Part shown: in pieces, positions 7,719-16,793 of the stretch
Numbering within the stretch: position 1 is the first letter of the stretch
Layout of the letters: each line of letters starts with the position of its first letter
DNA from: Terriglobales bacterium
GTDB lineage: Bacteria; Acidobacteriota; Terriglobia; Terriglobales; Acidobacteriaceae
Reading direction: 5' to 3'
Length of the DNA stretch: 32,039 bases
NCBI GenBank assembly: GCA_035691485.1
Contig: DASSIZ010000007.1
Location: 1-32,039, forward strand
Position numbers and translations under genes: made by a program
The notes under the pieces: model-generated
The model's database searches: none
What the model was told of the DNA's origin: nothing
Seen by the model: only the letters and a program-made list of their open reading frames with translations

Positions 7719-8081
7719 TTATGATTTGTGAGCTGCATAATCGCTTGCGCCCAGCAAGTGCAGCGAGACATAGGCCTCGCTGCCGACAACCCAACTGTCG
7801 TGGCCGGGTGCGATGTAAAAGACATCGCCAGCCTTCATTTCGACGACACGGCCATCATCCATGGCGGCGGTGGCGCGGCCCGATATGACGATTCCGACAT
7901 GCTCAATGTCGCAGCTTTTTTTCCCGAGTGCCTGGCCGACGTCGACGGACCACTTCCATCCCGGCTGGTAGGTGGCGCGGCCGATCGTCATCCCGCCGAT
8001 ATGGACAAGTTCGAACTTGCCCTTATCGAACGTGCGGACCTCGTCGGGTTTTTCGAAGCGTTTTAAAACGACGTCGAGCAT
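7719..8081 (-). CDS. Cupin domain-containing protein
   Basis: This is a 120-residue single-domain cupin. Typical cupin-like features are GWKWSVDVGQ near the centre, a His in IEHVGIVISG, and the second motif MKAGDVFYIAPGHDSWVVG with its GDxxxIxxGxxH pattern. The metal ligands of motif 1 are only partly conserved, so enzymatic activity is uncertain; it could be a small-molecule binding protein. The ATG has GGAGG directly upstream. It stands alone between the yqj-like trio and the DUF2207 gene on the same strand. Confidence 0.85.
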   Translation of the reverse strand: MLDVVLKRFEKPDEVRTFDKGKFELVHIGGMTIGRATYQPGWKWSVDVGQALGKKSCDIEHVGIVISGRATAAMDDGRVVEMKAGDVFYIAPGHDSWVVGSEAYVSLHLLGASDYAAHKS

Positions 8082-8125
8082 GGGACCTCCGGAACCGCGA
8101 GTCTTGGCCAGAAATAATATGCTGC

Positions 8126-9874
8126 TTAGAACGCCCCGCCGCCGCCGCCGCCGAAGCCACCGCCGGAAAATCCTCCACCGCCACCGCCGCCACCCCAGCC
8201 CGAGCCGGTAGAACTGGCCCGTGGGGCTGCGACGAAAGTCTGGTGCACGGTCTGCGCCATGGTGTGCATGTTGCTGGAGAAGAACACAGGATTGAACATG
8301 CCGCTGCCGGGTGGGCCGCTATACCAACTGGGCGGTTGGGTCACAATGCCGGCGAACGCCTGCGCCCAATGGTTCTCGACGCCTAGCGCCATTGCGTAGG
8401 GCAGAAATTTCTCGAAAGTGTCGGGAGGCATGCGCTGAATGCGATCGCGATCCACGCGGTTCATGAACTCCTGGAAGCCCAGGATCTCCACCCGCGTGCG
8501 CGCCCCGAGCAAGGTCTTGCAGGTCATCTGGCGCGCGAACAGCCAGACAATGACAAGCGCAATCGCGATTGCCACCACCGTCAGCCACACCGAATCGAGC
8601 AAGTTCATGTAGCCGGTGACCTGGCCGAGTACGAACGGCGCCGCACTGATGATGGCGCCCAGCACCGAATATCCCGCCGCCGATTGCGGGTCGAGCCAGT
8701 ACATGCCCTTGCGCTTGAGGGCCGCGAAGATGTCCTGCTGGATCACGGGAATCGCCGTATAAAAGCGATTGCGCAGGCTGGACAGGTTGGTATTTTCCCC
8801 GCCCCAGAAAATGTTTTCCAGCATCACGCGCTCAAATGGCGCCAGGTCCGACCACTGCGTGTTCGGCTTCAGCAGGTGAAGAACATAATCCTTGCCGTGG
8901 AACAGCAGGCCAGGAGTTTCGATCTGCTCGATTTTGACGTAGCCGCGGACCGCCAGGTCGACCAGCGTCGAAGTGATGTCGCGGGGATCGATGCTGTCGT
9001 CCAGCAGCGTGCCCGCCTCGGCCGGCGTCATTCCTTTCGGCGGCTCGTACATGGGCGCAACCGAGATGCCCGGATTAGGGTCGCGGCCCTTGTAATACCA
9101 GAGCGTAAACATCACCAGCAGGGCCCAGAACGGAATGAACACCGCGGGATTGCCGCGCAGAAACCATCCCAGGCGCGCCAGAGCGCCGGGCTGATGCAGG
9201 ATGCCCTTGGGGATGAATACGTCTACCGTGAGCCCGCCGCGCATGGGCAGCGGGTTGTTGGTTTCGAACTCGACATGCGAGCCTCGGACTTCGGCGGTCG
9301 CCTCGCGGCTGGTCGAACCGTAAGCGCCGGTGAATGCCTGCGCGCGCAAGCTGCCGGCGGAAGCTTCGGGAAGCGAAACCAGCGCTGAGGCAGCATCAAT
9401 TGGCACCGGCCAGTCGTTGCCGGTCACGTTCCAGTAGAACTCGTCGTGATCGTCGAAATAGCGGACCGCGTTCGGCGTGCTGTAGGTGATCAAGACGATC
9501 TTGGTGGTGTCGACAGCCTCCGGGATGTAAATCTTGATCTTCTTGTAGTGTCCGTCGCGGCTGATTTCGTGCTTCAGCGGGCGTTCGTTCTCGTCCGTAA
9601 CCGATTCGACCTTGATGAACAGCGAGTAATTGGTGCCTCTCGGCCCGGGATACTCGACAGGAATGCTGCGCCAGATGCCGTTGTATTGGCCAACGAAGGA
9701 AAGGGTGATGCGTTCGCTGATGATAGCGCCGCCACGGTCATCGATGGCGATGGTGGAATGAAAGTCGGCAATACGCCAGTTGCGCGCGGAGGCGGAGGCG
9801 GCAACGCCGAAGAGAAGCAGTAGGAGCAGAGTGACGCGGGCGAGGGCGCCCGCGCTCCAACACTTCCGGTGCAT
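8126..9874 (-). CDS. DUF2207 domain membrane protein with glycine-rich tail
   Basis: The product has a signal peptide ([17 protein letters not shown]), then an exported N-terminal DUF2207 region ([33 protein letters not shown]). A membrane helix ([16 protein letters not shown]), a cytoplasmic segment and two more helices follow. The tail is almost pure glycine with Phe/Ser (8128-8210), a common ending in this family. It follows lemA, a frequent pairing. Three starts are possible: ATG 9931, overlapping the lemA stop as TGATG, and ATGs 9886 and 9874. 9874 is chosen because it gives a normal-length signal peptide. The 5' end carries two palindromic repeats, one inside the signal-peptide codons. 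Function unknown; an envelope role is inferred. Confidence 0.85.
   Translation of the reverse strand: MHRKCWSAGALARVTLLLLLLFGVAASASARNWRIADFHSTIAIDDRGGAIISERITLSFVGQYNGIWRSIPVEYPGPRGTNYSLFIKVESVTDENERPLKHEISRDGHYKKIKIYIPEAVDTTKIVLITYSTPNAVRYFDDHDEFYWNVTGNDWPVPIDAASALVSLPEASAGSLRAQAFTGAYGSTSREATAEVRGSHVEFETNNPLPMRGGLTVDVFIPKGILHQPGALARLGWFLRGNPAVFIPFWALLVMFTLWYYKGRDPNPGISVAPMYEPPKGMTPAEAGTLLDDSIDPRDITSTLVDLAVRGYVKIEQIETPGLLFHGKDYVLHLLKPNTQWSDLAPFERVMLENIFWGGENTNLSSLRNRFYTAIPVIQQDIFAALKRKGMYWLDPQSAAGYSVLGAIISAAPFVLGQVTGYMNLLDSVWLTVVAIAIALVIVWLFARQMTCKTLLGARTRVEILGFQEFMNRVDRDRIQRMPPDTFEKFLPYAMALGVENHWAQAFAGIVTQPPSWYSGPPGSGMFNPVFFSSNMHTMAQTVHQTFVAAPRASSTGSGWGGGGGGGGFSGGGFGGGGGGAF
9836..9853. repeat. 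Hairpin repeat GCGGGCG-AGGG-CGCCCGC inside signal-peptide codons
   Basis: GCGGGCG (9836-9842) and CGCCCGC (9847-9853) form a perfect 7-bp stem with a 4-base loop. In the minus orientation it reads GGAGCGCGGGCGCCCTCGCC. To my knowledge this resembles a dispersed palindromic motif in some soil bacterial genomes, which I could not verify here. It encodes SAGALAR of the DUF2207 signal peptide. Confidence 0.6.
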
Positions 9875-9886
9875 GGTTAGCGTCAT

Positions 9887-9905
9887 CCCCGGCGTGGCAC
9901 CGGGG
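9887..9905. repeat. REP-like palindrome at the lemA/DUF2207 junction
   Basis: CCCCGG (9887-9892) and CCGGGG (9900-9905) flank GCGTGGCA-like spacer bases in the context GTCATCCCCGGCGTGGCACC. The core looks like a repetitive extragenic palindrome. It is placed just upstream of the preferred DUF2207 start. Confidence 0.55.
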
Positions 9906-9930
9906 CTCACAGCATTTTTATCTCTCACCA

Positions 9931-10482
9931 TCAGAACTTGACGCTGGGGACTTCGCGGTCGGCCGGAGTTTCCAGTTCAAAGAACTGACGCGGCGTGAAG
10001 CCGAAGGCGCCGGCCAGCATGTTCGCCGGGAAAGTCTGGATGCGCGTGTTGTAATCGCGCACCACGGCGTTGTAATAGCGGCGCGAGTTCTGCACGTCTC
10101 CCTCGATGTCGGACAGCGATTTCTGCAGCGACATGAAGTTCTCGTTTGCCCGCAACTGCGGGTACGCCTCGGCGACTGCAAACAGGGACTTCAGCGCCAT
10201 GGTGAGTTGGCCTTCCGCCTGCGCGCGATCGGCGGGAGCGGTGGCTGACATCGCCGCCGAACGCCACTTGGCGATGTTTTCAAATGTGCTCTTTTCGTGC
10301 GCGGCATAGCCCTTGACGGTCTCGACCAGGTTGGGGATCAGGTCGTGACGGCGCTTGAGCTGCACGTCAATATCGGACCAGGCGGAGTCGGCGCGAATCT
10401 TGAGTTGCACCAGGCTGTTGTACAGGCCAATGACGATGCCGATAATGACCACCAGTACGCCAATACCGATGAACAGGCCCAT
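9931..10482 (-). CDS. LemA family protein
   Basis: This is a 183-residue LemA protein with an N-terminal membrane helix (about 3-22) followed by a helical bundle. Family-typical strings are [41 protein letters not shown] and [12 protein letters not shown]. The N-terminal helix anchors the bundle to the inner membrane. The ATG has a strong AAGGAGG site. It overlaps or abuts the DUF2207 gene downstream (stop TGA shared in TGATG), and lemA-DUF2207 linkage is widespread. The molecular function of LemA is not established. Confidence 0.95.
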   Translation of the reverse strand: MGLFIGIGVLVVIIGIVIGLYNSLVQLKIRADSAWSDIDVQLKRRHDLIPNLVETVKGYAAHEKSTFENIAKWRSAAMSATAPADRAQAEGQLTMALKSLFAVAEAYPQLRANENFMSLQKSLSDIEGDVQNSRRYYNAVVRDYNTRIQTFPANMLAGAFGFTPRQFFELETPADREVPSVKF

Positions 10483-10554
10483 GAGGCCTCCTTATGGAAG
10501 CGGGTTGGAAATTGCCGTGCCTATGATAACCGAGTACCAGGCCGCGGGCAGCAC

Positions 10555-13500
10555 TCAGTCCAGGCTGCCCACTTTTGCGTACGGCATGGCCGCCGTTCTC
10601 TCCAGCTTGTCCCAGTTGAAAGCCCGGCCGGTCATGGCGCGTTTCAGGGTCTTGATCAGCACGATGGAGAACAGCTGGCGGTAGGCGAAACGCTGCAGCC
10701 AGACGTGCAGCAGCAGCTTCATGTCCTCGCGATTGTCGGCGGTGCGGCGCTCCAGGAAGAACGCCAGCGCCGAAGCGACGAAGTCAATGATCAGGAACAT
10801 CGCGAAATAGAGGACCAGTTTTTCGAAGCTGCGGAAATCGGCGGTTTCCGGGTGAAAGTAGCGGTCGAGAAGGTACATGAACGTGCCGTAGACAAACATC
10901 AGGTCGATGAACGGCGAGACCAGCGGCAGCAGGATCTGGAAGATCACGATATTGGGCAGCGCCACCCAGCCCAGCACCCCCTTGCGACCGAACGCAGCCC
11001 GGTGCTTGTACACCGACTGCATGATGCCGAAGGACCAGCGGAAGCGCTGCCGCATCAGGCCGCGCGCGTTCATCGGCGCCTCGGTATAGGCGAGTGCCCG
11101 GTCCTCGTACTGGACGCGATAGCCGCGCCGCAGCAGTGCCATGGTGAGGTCGGCGTCTTCGGCCACGGTGTCCACATGAAACGCTCCCACTTCGCGCACT
11201 GCCGCAGTTCGCCAGGCGCCGATCGCGCCGGGAACCACGCTGACCGCGCCCAGCACGTTCAGCGCGCGGCGCTCGAAGTTCTGGCTGGTCACATATTCCA
11301 GCGCCTGCCAGCGCGTCCACCAGTTGACGCGGTTGCCAACTTTCGCGTTTCCCGCGATGGCGCCCAAGCGTGCATCCAGGAAGTGCGGCACCAGGCGCGA
11401 GATCGCATCACGCGCGATGACCGTGTCGGCGTCAATGCCGACAAAAATTTCTTCGTGCACGAACTCCAAGCCGTAGTTCAGCGCCTCGGCTTTGCCGGAA
11501 TTCGGTTTGGTGAGCAGGGTGACGCGACCGTCCCGGATCTCGTTCGCGAAGGCCTCCTGGGTCACGTCCAGAGTGCGGTCGGAAGAGCCGTCGTCGACCA
11601 CGATGACCCGCAGCTTCGGATAGTTGGAATGAAGGGCAGCACGCACCGTGCGCACAATTACCTTTTCTTCGTTGAAGGCGGGAATCACCACTGCGACCGC
11701 GGGCTTGTAAGCTTCCCCAGCCTCCAATTGCGCACCGTCGTGCTGGCGTATGCGGTCGCGAAAGCGGTCAAAGACCGCCGCCGCGCCGACCAGGAACAAC
11801 CGCGCTGACATCAGCACGTCGCCCAGGAAAAATATTATGACGATGGCCGCTCCAATGACGCCGAAGAGCCAGAACCCGAAGTGGTCGATGCGCGCCGACC
11901 AGCGCTCGTTCTTCGCAATCGGCACCATAACCTGGTTGTAGGGTTTCCCGAGCAGTTGTGAAACCGGCACGATCTCGTAACCGCGCTGGCGCAGTCCGTC
12001 AATGATCAGCGGCAGCGCCTTCACCGTTTGCGTGCGGTTGCCGCCGCCATCGTGCAGCAGAACGATGTTGCCGCAGCGCTGGTCGTCTGGATCGCAGGGC
12101 GGCAGGTGCGCCATGACTCCCTTGGCGATGTCCGCCGCCGGGGGGTCTTGCCAGTCGTGCGGATCGATCTTGTCACCGACGGTGATGTAGCCCATTTCCT
12201 GGGCGATTTCCAGCGGCCGCACCTGGTCAGCGGTGTCTGGTTCCTGGTCGATCGAGTAAGGAGGGCGGAACAGTACCGGCTTTACGCCCAGTCGCGCCGC
12301 GAAGAGGCGTTCGGCGAGGTTCAGCTCGACCCGCATATACCCCTTACGGATATTGCTGATATCGGGGTGGGTGAAAGTGTGATTGCCGATCTCGTGGCCG
12401 TCGGCGTACACCTGCTCCGCGAGGCGCGGGAATTTTTCCGCCTGCAGCCCAATCATGAAAAACGCCGCCTTGGCATTTTTCTCTTTCAGAACCTTCAGAA
12501 TTTTGGGGGTCCAGTCGGGATCAGGGCCGTCATCGAAGGTGAGCGCGATTTGCTTGGGGTTAGCGCCATACTGGTTAACCTGATAAGGCCGCGGCAGAAC
12601 GGTCATGGTTTCATCGGTGATGAGGCCGGTGGAGGAATCGAGGGTGAAGGCGCGCTCGCCGGCAGCAGGCTGGCTGCCAATGCGGACCACTTCGCCTGCG
12701 CCTTCCATGTCGACATCCTGGCCCGGCGGCACCAGCCGCAGTTCCTGCACCACGCCCACCTTGCCGGGCTGATCGAACACCGGCCACAGCGAGCGGTCCT
12801 CCGACCCCAGTCGCCACAGCGCAAACGTGTTGATGCCCAGCTTGACCGCCGCGCGCATCTGGTTGAGCGCGGTCACGCCATCGAGATACCAGACGTCGTG
12901 GCGCTTGCCCTTTTCGTCCTCGTAGGCAAAGTGCGGATTCATGCTGTCGGGATCGAAGTTGATCTTGGCTTCCGAATCGGACGCGCTCAGCCATGCTTCC
13001 TGGTTGTCAATGCTGCGCGCGCTATCGACTTTCGGCTTGCCCTTCCTCTGCTCCACCACCGACCAGTCGTAGCCATAGCTGCCGATGGCGCAGATCAGCT
13101 TTTCCTTGGGGATGACCTTCAGGGTATTGACCAGGTTCTTGGTAAACCATTCCTGCGAAGCGATCGGCCCGGGATCGCCGCCCTGGAAGTGCTCGTCGTA
13201 ATTCATCAGAATCACGCCATCGGAATGGGCGGCCAGGTAGGCATAATCGAAATCGTCGTCGTTGACCGGCACGGCGACGTGCAGTTTCATGCCCCGCGCC
13301 TGGAAATCGGAATGCAGTTCATCTACTAATTGGCGGAAGCCGGGTTGCGCCGAGCGCGGAAAGCCTTCGAAGTCGAGCGTCAGGCCCTTGTAATTGTCGC
13401 TGGAAAGAAACTGCGCAACATCACGCCGGAAGGAGGCACGCGCCTCCGGGCGGTTGAGAAACGGTTCGATGTTCGCGATCCACTGGTTGGTCGTGGGATT

Positions 13501-14040
13501 GAAGTTATTGACCAGCGGCAGGACTTCGGTTTCCGCGCTCTCGTCCTTGAGGAACTTCATCACCGGACGTTCTTTGCTGTCCGGTGTGTGCACGACGCCG
13601 TTTTTCACCACGTCATAGAGCGTCAGATCCGGGCTTACCGCCTGCATGCGGCCGTCGCCGCTGACTACGTGCAGCCACTCGGGATAAAGAATATCGATTT
13701 GCCGAACATACTCGCGCAACGACGAATACGCGGCGGCGTCCCATGTGACATAAAACGCTGCCCGCACCCCTTCGCCGGAATTCAGGACAACCTGGGTGGG
13801 CGGTTTTTTGGGCTTGGCGGCGGAAAAACGCGGGCGGGGACGTTTGCGCTCCTTTTCCTTCAGCGCTTTATACGGCCGGTGCCGCTCGGGAAGCAGCAGC
13901 GTACCGAGCGTCTCCTGCGTCAGTGCGCTGAACAGGAAAAACACTACCAGCATGGAGACGCTCAAACCCAACACGTCCATCAACCGGCGGATGCGCCTCC
14001 ACCGTTTGCGCTGCGGGTCGTAAAAGATCGGCTTCGCCAT
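10555..14040 (-). CDS. GH18-like / NodB deacetylase / GT2 fusion membrane protein
   Basis: The 1161-residue protein has three catalytic regions. A membrane helix (about 22-40) precedes a GH18-like domain (90-425) with GLTLDFEGF (D223, E225 kept; the two earlier Asp of DxxDxDxE replaced). A NodB deacetylase (495-700) has TFDDGPDPD (501-509), HTFTHP (H554, H558), FRPPY (591-595) and LLHD (661-664). A second helix (722-742) leads to a processive GT2 (780-1005) with DDGSSD, D870-A-D872, EDAD (961-964) and QRFRW (998-1002), then more helices. Expected topology: hydrolase and deacetylase outside, GT2 in the cytosol. This is like PgaB plus PgaC in one chain, suggesting synthesis and trimming of a beta-linked amino sugar polymer (inference). 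It is divergent from a GT39-like gene. Confidence 0.92.
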   Translation of the reverse strand: MAKPIFYDPQRKRWRRIRRLMDVLGLSVSMLVVFFLFSALTQETLGTLLLPERHRPYKALKEKERKRPRPRFSAAKPKKPPTQVVLNSGEGVRAAFYVTWDAAAYSSLREYVRQIDILYPEWLHVVSGDGRMQAVSPDLTLYDVVKNGVVHTPDSKERPVMKFLKDESAETEVLPLVNNFNPTTNQWIANIEPFLNRPEARASFRRDVAQFLSSDNYKGLTLDFEGFPRSAQPGFRQLVDELHSDFQARGMKLHVAVPVNDDDFDYAYLAAHSDGVILMNYDEHFQGGDPGPIASQEWFTKNLVNTLKVIPKEKLICAIGSYGYDWSVVEQRKGKPKVDSARSIDNQEAWLSASDSEAKINFDPDSMNPHFAYEDEKGKRHDVWYLDGVTALNQMRAAVKLGINTFALWRLGSEDRSLWPVFDQPGKVGVVQELRLVPPGQDVDMEGAGEVVRIGSQPAAGERAFTLDSSTGLITDETMTVLPRPYQVNQYGANPKQIALTFDDGPDPDWTPKILKVLKEKNAKAAFFMIGLQAEKFPRLAEQVYADGHEIGNHTFTHPDISNIRKGYMRVELNLAERLFAARLGVKPVLFRPPYSIDQEPDTADQVRPLEIAQEMGYITVGDKIDPHDWQDPPAADIAKGVMAHLPPCDPDDQRCGNIVLLHDGGGNRTQTVKALPLIIDGLRQRGYEIVPVSQLLGKPYNQVMVPIAKNERWSARIDHFGFWLFGVIGAAIVIIFFLGDVLMSARLFLVGAAAVFDRFRDRIRQHDGAQLEAGEAYKPAVAVVIPAFNEEKVIVRTVRAALHSNYPKLRVIVVDDGSSDRTLDVTQEAFANEIRDGRVTLLTKPNSGKAEALNYGLEFVHEEIFVGIDADTVIARDAISRLVPHFLDARLGAIAGNAKVGNRVNWWTRWQALEYVTSQNFERRALNVLGAVSVVPGAIGAWRTAAVREVGAFHVDTVAEDADLTMALLRRGYRVQYEDRALAYTEAPMNARGLMRQRFRWSFGIMQSVYKHRAAFGRKGVLGWVALPNIVIFQILLPLVSPFIDLMFVYGTFMYLLDRYFHPETADFRSFEKLVLYFAMFLIIDFVASALAFFLERRTADNREDMKLLLHVWLQRFAYRQLFSIVLIKTLKRAMTGRAFNWDKLERTAAMPYAKVGSLD

Positions 14041-14121
14041 GAATTCAGGTACTTATCCTACAATGACGGACACACGGGATACAGCCGCTGGCGGGCGCAC
14101 CATTCATCTGGTGGAGTATTC

Positions 14122-15612
14122 GTGGCAGTGTCACTCAGGAAAGATTCTGATTATTGGATGCAGAATAGCACCAAAACGGTGGAGCATCAGGGCTTTCGCG
14201 GCCTGATATACGCGAACCACCATTGGTTTTTGGGGTTCACCGGCGGCGCGTTTGCGCTTCGCCTGTTCTTCATCCTCCGCTTCCCTTACATCACGTTTGA
14301 CGGCGTCGTGTACGGCAATCTCGCCAAGAACTGGCTGCTGCACCACGTCTACGGACTCGGCGAGGGCGGCACGATTGTTCCAACGTACATCCGGCTTCCC
14401 GGATATCCGGCATTTTTGGCGGCGTTGTGGGCGGTGTTCGGCCTGGAGCACTACAACGCCGTTCGTTTCGCGCAGGCGATCCTTGACCTTGGGACTTGCT
14501 TTGTTACCGCAGACTTGGCGCGGCGCGTGATCGGCGGCGCACCACCCGCTTCCGAGGCAGTCGCAAAATGGGCGTTCGCGCTGACAGCGCTCTGCCCGCT
14601 GCTGGCCAACTACACTGCCGTACCGTTGACGGAGACGCCGGCGATCTTCTTGGCGGCATTGGCCCTGGATTGCGCGGTAGCAGGCTTGCAATCCGACAAT
14701 GGTCATGCTCTGCGGTGGTGGGCTTTTTGCGGGCTCGCCATCGCCGCAGGCATCTACCTGCGTCCCGACGGCGGAATCATGCTGATTGCGATTGGCGGAT
14801 GCCTGCTGTTCCGGCTCGCGCTGAAGCCTGGTAAAGCGCGCACCTTTTGGGCCGGAATCGTGCTGGCGGTCTGCTCTCTCGGCCCGTTGCTGCCCTGGAC
14901 GGCGCGCAACTTCAGCGTGTTTCACCGCTTTCAGCCGCTGGCGCCGGCGCACGCAAACGCTCCGGGAGAGTTCTATGCCGCCGGTTTCGATCGCTGGATG
15001 CGCACCTGGTTCGTCGATTACGCGTCGCTGGAGGATGTAGGGTTCAGACTCGACAGCGAGGACCTTGACATCGGCCTCCTGCCGGCACGCGCCTTCGACA
15101 GCGACCAGGAACGCAACCAAACTGAAGATTTACTCAGCCGCTACAACGAAACCGACACCATGACGCCAGAACTCGACGAGCAGTTCGACGCTTTGGCTCA
15201 CCAGCACATCCAGCGCCACCCTCTCCGTTACTACGTCGAACTGCCGCTGCTCCGCGCCGCCGACCTATGGCTCCGACCGCGAGCGGAGATGTTGCCGCTC
15301 AGCGCGCACTGGTGGCGGTTCCGCGATGATCCCCGTGATTTTGCCTGGGCTTTGTTGCTGGCCGCGATCAACGCCTTTTACGTCCTGATCGGCATTGTGG
15401 GCTTATTGCGCTGGCGACAGGTGCACTACGCGGGCATGCTGGCCGCTTTTGTGCTTTTGCGCACGGTCATCATCACCGCAGTTGCCTTCCCTGAGCCGCG
15501 CTATGTGCTGGAATGTTTTCCAGCAGTGATCGTCTTGGGAGCGGCCGGTCTTGGCCTACGGCGTCAGGGGCGAGTCGCTGGAACGGAAGTTGGTCTGAAA
15601 ATGATCGAATAG
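14122..15612 (+). CDS. GT39/PMT_2-like membrane glycosyltransferase
   Basis: This is a multi-pass membrane protein of 496 residues. The N-terminal part has TFDGVVYGNLAKNW (catalytic-type Asp about 60) and YIRLPGYPAFLAALW (89-103), as in PMT_2/ArnT-like enzymes. Helices continue to about 300, followed by a periplasmic loop (EDLDIGLLPARAFD onward) and more helices near the C-terminus. The frame is open back to 13330, but that part is antisense to the GH18/NodB/GT2 gene and is not coding. GTG 14122 has GGAG five bases upstream; the ATG at 14158 has no well-placed site. Transcription diverges from the fusion gene through an 81-bp gap, suggesting co-regulation. Donor and acceptor are unknown. Confidence 0.82.
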   Translation: MAVSLRKDSDYWMQNSTKTVEHQGFRGLIYANHHWFLGFTGGAFALRLFFILRFPYITFDGVVYGNLAKNWLLHHVYGLGEGGTIVPTYIRLPGYPAFLAALWAVFGLEHYNAVRFAQAILDLGTCFVTADLARRVIGGAPPASEAVAKWAFALTALCPLLANYTAVPLTETPAIFLAALALDCAVAGLQSDNGHALRWWAFCGLAIAAGIYLRPDGGIMLIAIGGCLLFRLALKPGKARTFWAGIVLAVCSLGPLLPWTARNFSVFHRFQPLAPAHANAPGEFYAAGFDRWMRTWFVDYASLEDVGFRLDSEDLDIGLLPARAFDSDQERNQTEDLLSRYNETDTMTPELDEQFDALAHQHIQRHPLRYYVELPLLRAADLWLRPRAEMLPLSAHWWRFRDDPRDFAWALLLAAINAFYVLIGIVGLLRWRQVHYAGMLAAFVLLRTVIITAVAFPEPRYVLECFPAVIVLGAAGLGLRRQGRVAGTEVGLKMIE

Positions 15613-15777
15613 CAGGTCAATTGCCGGGCGATTGGCATCCTTGTTGCTCTGTGCCAGGTACTTCATGGCTTCGACAAGCAGGCGCTGCCCCTCGACGTAA
15701 CGCGGGTCGGAGCTGCGGTCACGCTTGTGGCGGCGAGCGGCATTCGGCGGTACGGGAATAGTGAAAACTTTGGCCAT
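15556..15777 (-). CDS. Small hypothetical protein
   Basis: This 73-residue open frame (MAKVFTIPVPPNAARRHKRD start) has a basic stretch at about 15-25 and a helical middle (RLLVEAMKYLAQSNKD). There is no membrane segment or signal peptide. It overlaps the 3' end of the plus-strand glycosyltransferase gene by 57 bases tail to tail. The amino-acid composition looks protein-like, but the ribosome-binding site is weak and no family is recognised. It may be spurious. Confidence 0.42.
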   Translation of the reverse strand: MAKVFTIPVPPNAARRHKRDRSSDPRYVEGQRLLVEAMKYLAQSNKDANRPAIDLLFDHFQTNFRSSDSPLTP

Positions 15778-15973
15778 GTCGTTAGTCTCGGCTGCTGGTT
15801 CGTAATGAGCGTTTGGACGCCCGGGTGAGTTGCCGTTGCTCCGGCGGGAACAATTCCCTCTTGGAAGTGCGAGTATAAGCCGGGTTCAATCTCCATTCCA
15901 CAAGAGAAATCGCCCGGTAACCAAAAAATTACGCCACTTTTGGCACTAGAACCGGTGCGATTCCGGGACAAGC

Positions 15974-16702
15974 CTATTGCGACTGAGGACGCACCACCTT
16001 CGTCTTACCAGTCGTCTTAAGCTTGAACACATCATCGGCCAGCTTTTGGTTCATCTTGATATTGCTGTACTTCGCCAAGCGGTAATTGCCATCCGGATCA
16101 ATAAACTGCTGCTGCACCGAAATGCCGCGCGCCGGATCAATCCACAGCAGGATAGTCTGGAACATGTTGCGTACTTTAGCCTGCTTGGGCGTCAAAGTCA
16201 GCTTCGCTGCCTGCACGCCGTCCACGTTCTCGGTGCCGTCATAGCGGACATCGAAGGACTTGGGCAAATCGTGACCGCGCCCGCCAAAACCAAGAACCAG
16301 GAAACTCTCGAAATCCGCCCGGTTCTTGCCCGCGCTGTACTCCGTCACTTGCTCGATGCCAGGCTGGTACACCTCAACTTTGCCCTCTTTGAAGAGAACG
16401 TACTTTTGCGTTGGGGAGGTGATAATGGCGGACATTTCGACGCCATGGCCGGCGCGCCGGTAATAAATCGTTCCCTTCTGCAGGTCGTGGTCGTTCACCA
16501 CCTTCGAGAACTGGTCCCAGACGAAGTCAGCTTGCGCCGTCTGAAAGGTCGCAGCCGCGCGGTCCATCGAAACCAGCACCGATTCCAGGCTTCCCGCGCT
16601 GGCTTTAGCCTGCGGCTGGGCGGCAGGAGCCACCGGAAGCTGCGCCAGCATTGCCGCGGATGCGAGGAAGAGGAACGTCGTGATGGTGAGCGTGCGTTTC
16701 AT
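15974..16702 (-). CDS. LolA-like outer-membrane lipoprotein carrier family protein
   Basis: The 242-residue exported protein has a signal peptide (MKRTLTITTFLFLASAAMLA), a low-complexity Ala/Pro/Gln linker, then a LolA-type beta domain. Recognisable parts are VLVSMDRAAATFQTAQADF, KGTIYYRR, KYVLFKEGKVEVYQPG and the late strand TILLWIDPARGISVQQQF. The fold binds lipid acyl chains and, in LolA, carries lipoproteins across the periplasm. This acidobacterial-type variant lacks gene linkage to LolB or LolCDE here, so it may be a paralogue for other lipids. Its promoter region contains the CAGTC/GACTG repeat. A small membrane protein and serS lie upstream on the same strand. Confidence 0.82.
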   Translation of the reverse strand: MKRTLTITTFLFLASAAMLAQLPVAPAAQPQAKASAGSLESVLVSMDRAAATFQTAQADFVWDQFSKVVNDHDLQKGTIYYRRAGHGVEMSAIITSPTQKYVLFKEGKVEVYQPGIEQVTEYSAGKNRADFESFLVLGFGGRGHDLPKSFDVRYDGTENVDGVQAAKLTLTPKQAKVRNMFQTILLWIDPARGISVQQQFIDPDGNYRLAKYSNIKMNQKLADDVFKLKTTGKTKVVRPQSQ

Positions 16703-16709
16703 CGTGAAG

Positions 16710-16793
16710 TCTTCAGTCGGTCAGTCTCTCCGTCGCCTCGCTCGGTTCAAGATCGCAGATTCTGCCAGACTGAACCACTAACAGACCGAAAGA
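16710..16793. repeat. CAGTC/GACTG-rich imperfect inverted repeat (copy 1)
   Basis: The gap holds CTTCAGTCGGTCAGTCTC on the left and CCAGACTGAACC plus ACAGACCGAAAGAC on the right, which are roughly reverse complementary. In reverse orientation it shares the order TTCAGTCTG, CCGAGCGA, GACTGAC with the copy at about 24549-24685, so both appear to be members of one degenerate element family. Confidence 0.5.

Noticed and set aside
10297-11808. 503-codon plus-strand frame
   Set aside because: It is antisense to lemA and the GT2 domain of the fusion gene; its His/Arg/Gln-rich composition is typical of a shadow frame.
13330-14121. Upstream extension of the GT39-like gene
   Set aside because: This part is antisense to the N-terminal half of the GH18/NodB/GT2 gene. 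A GTG at 14122 with a good ribosome-binding site gives the natural start.
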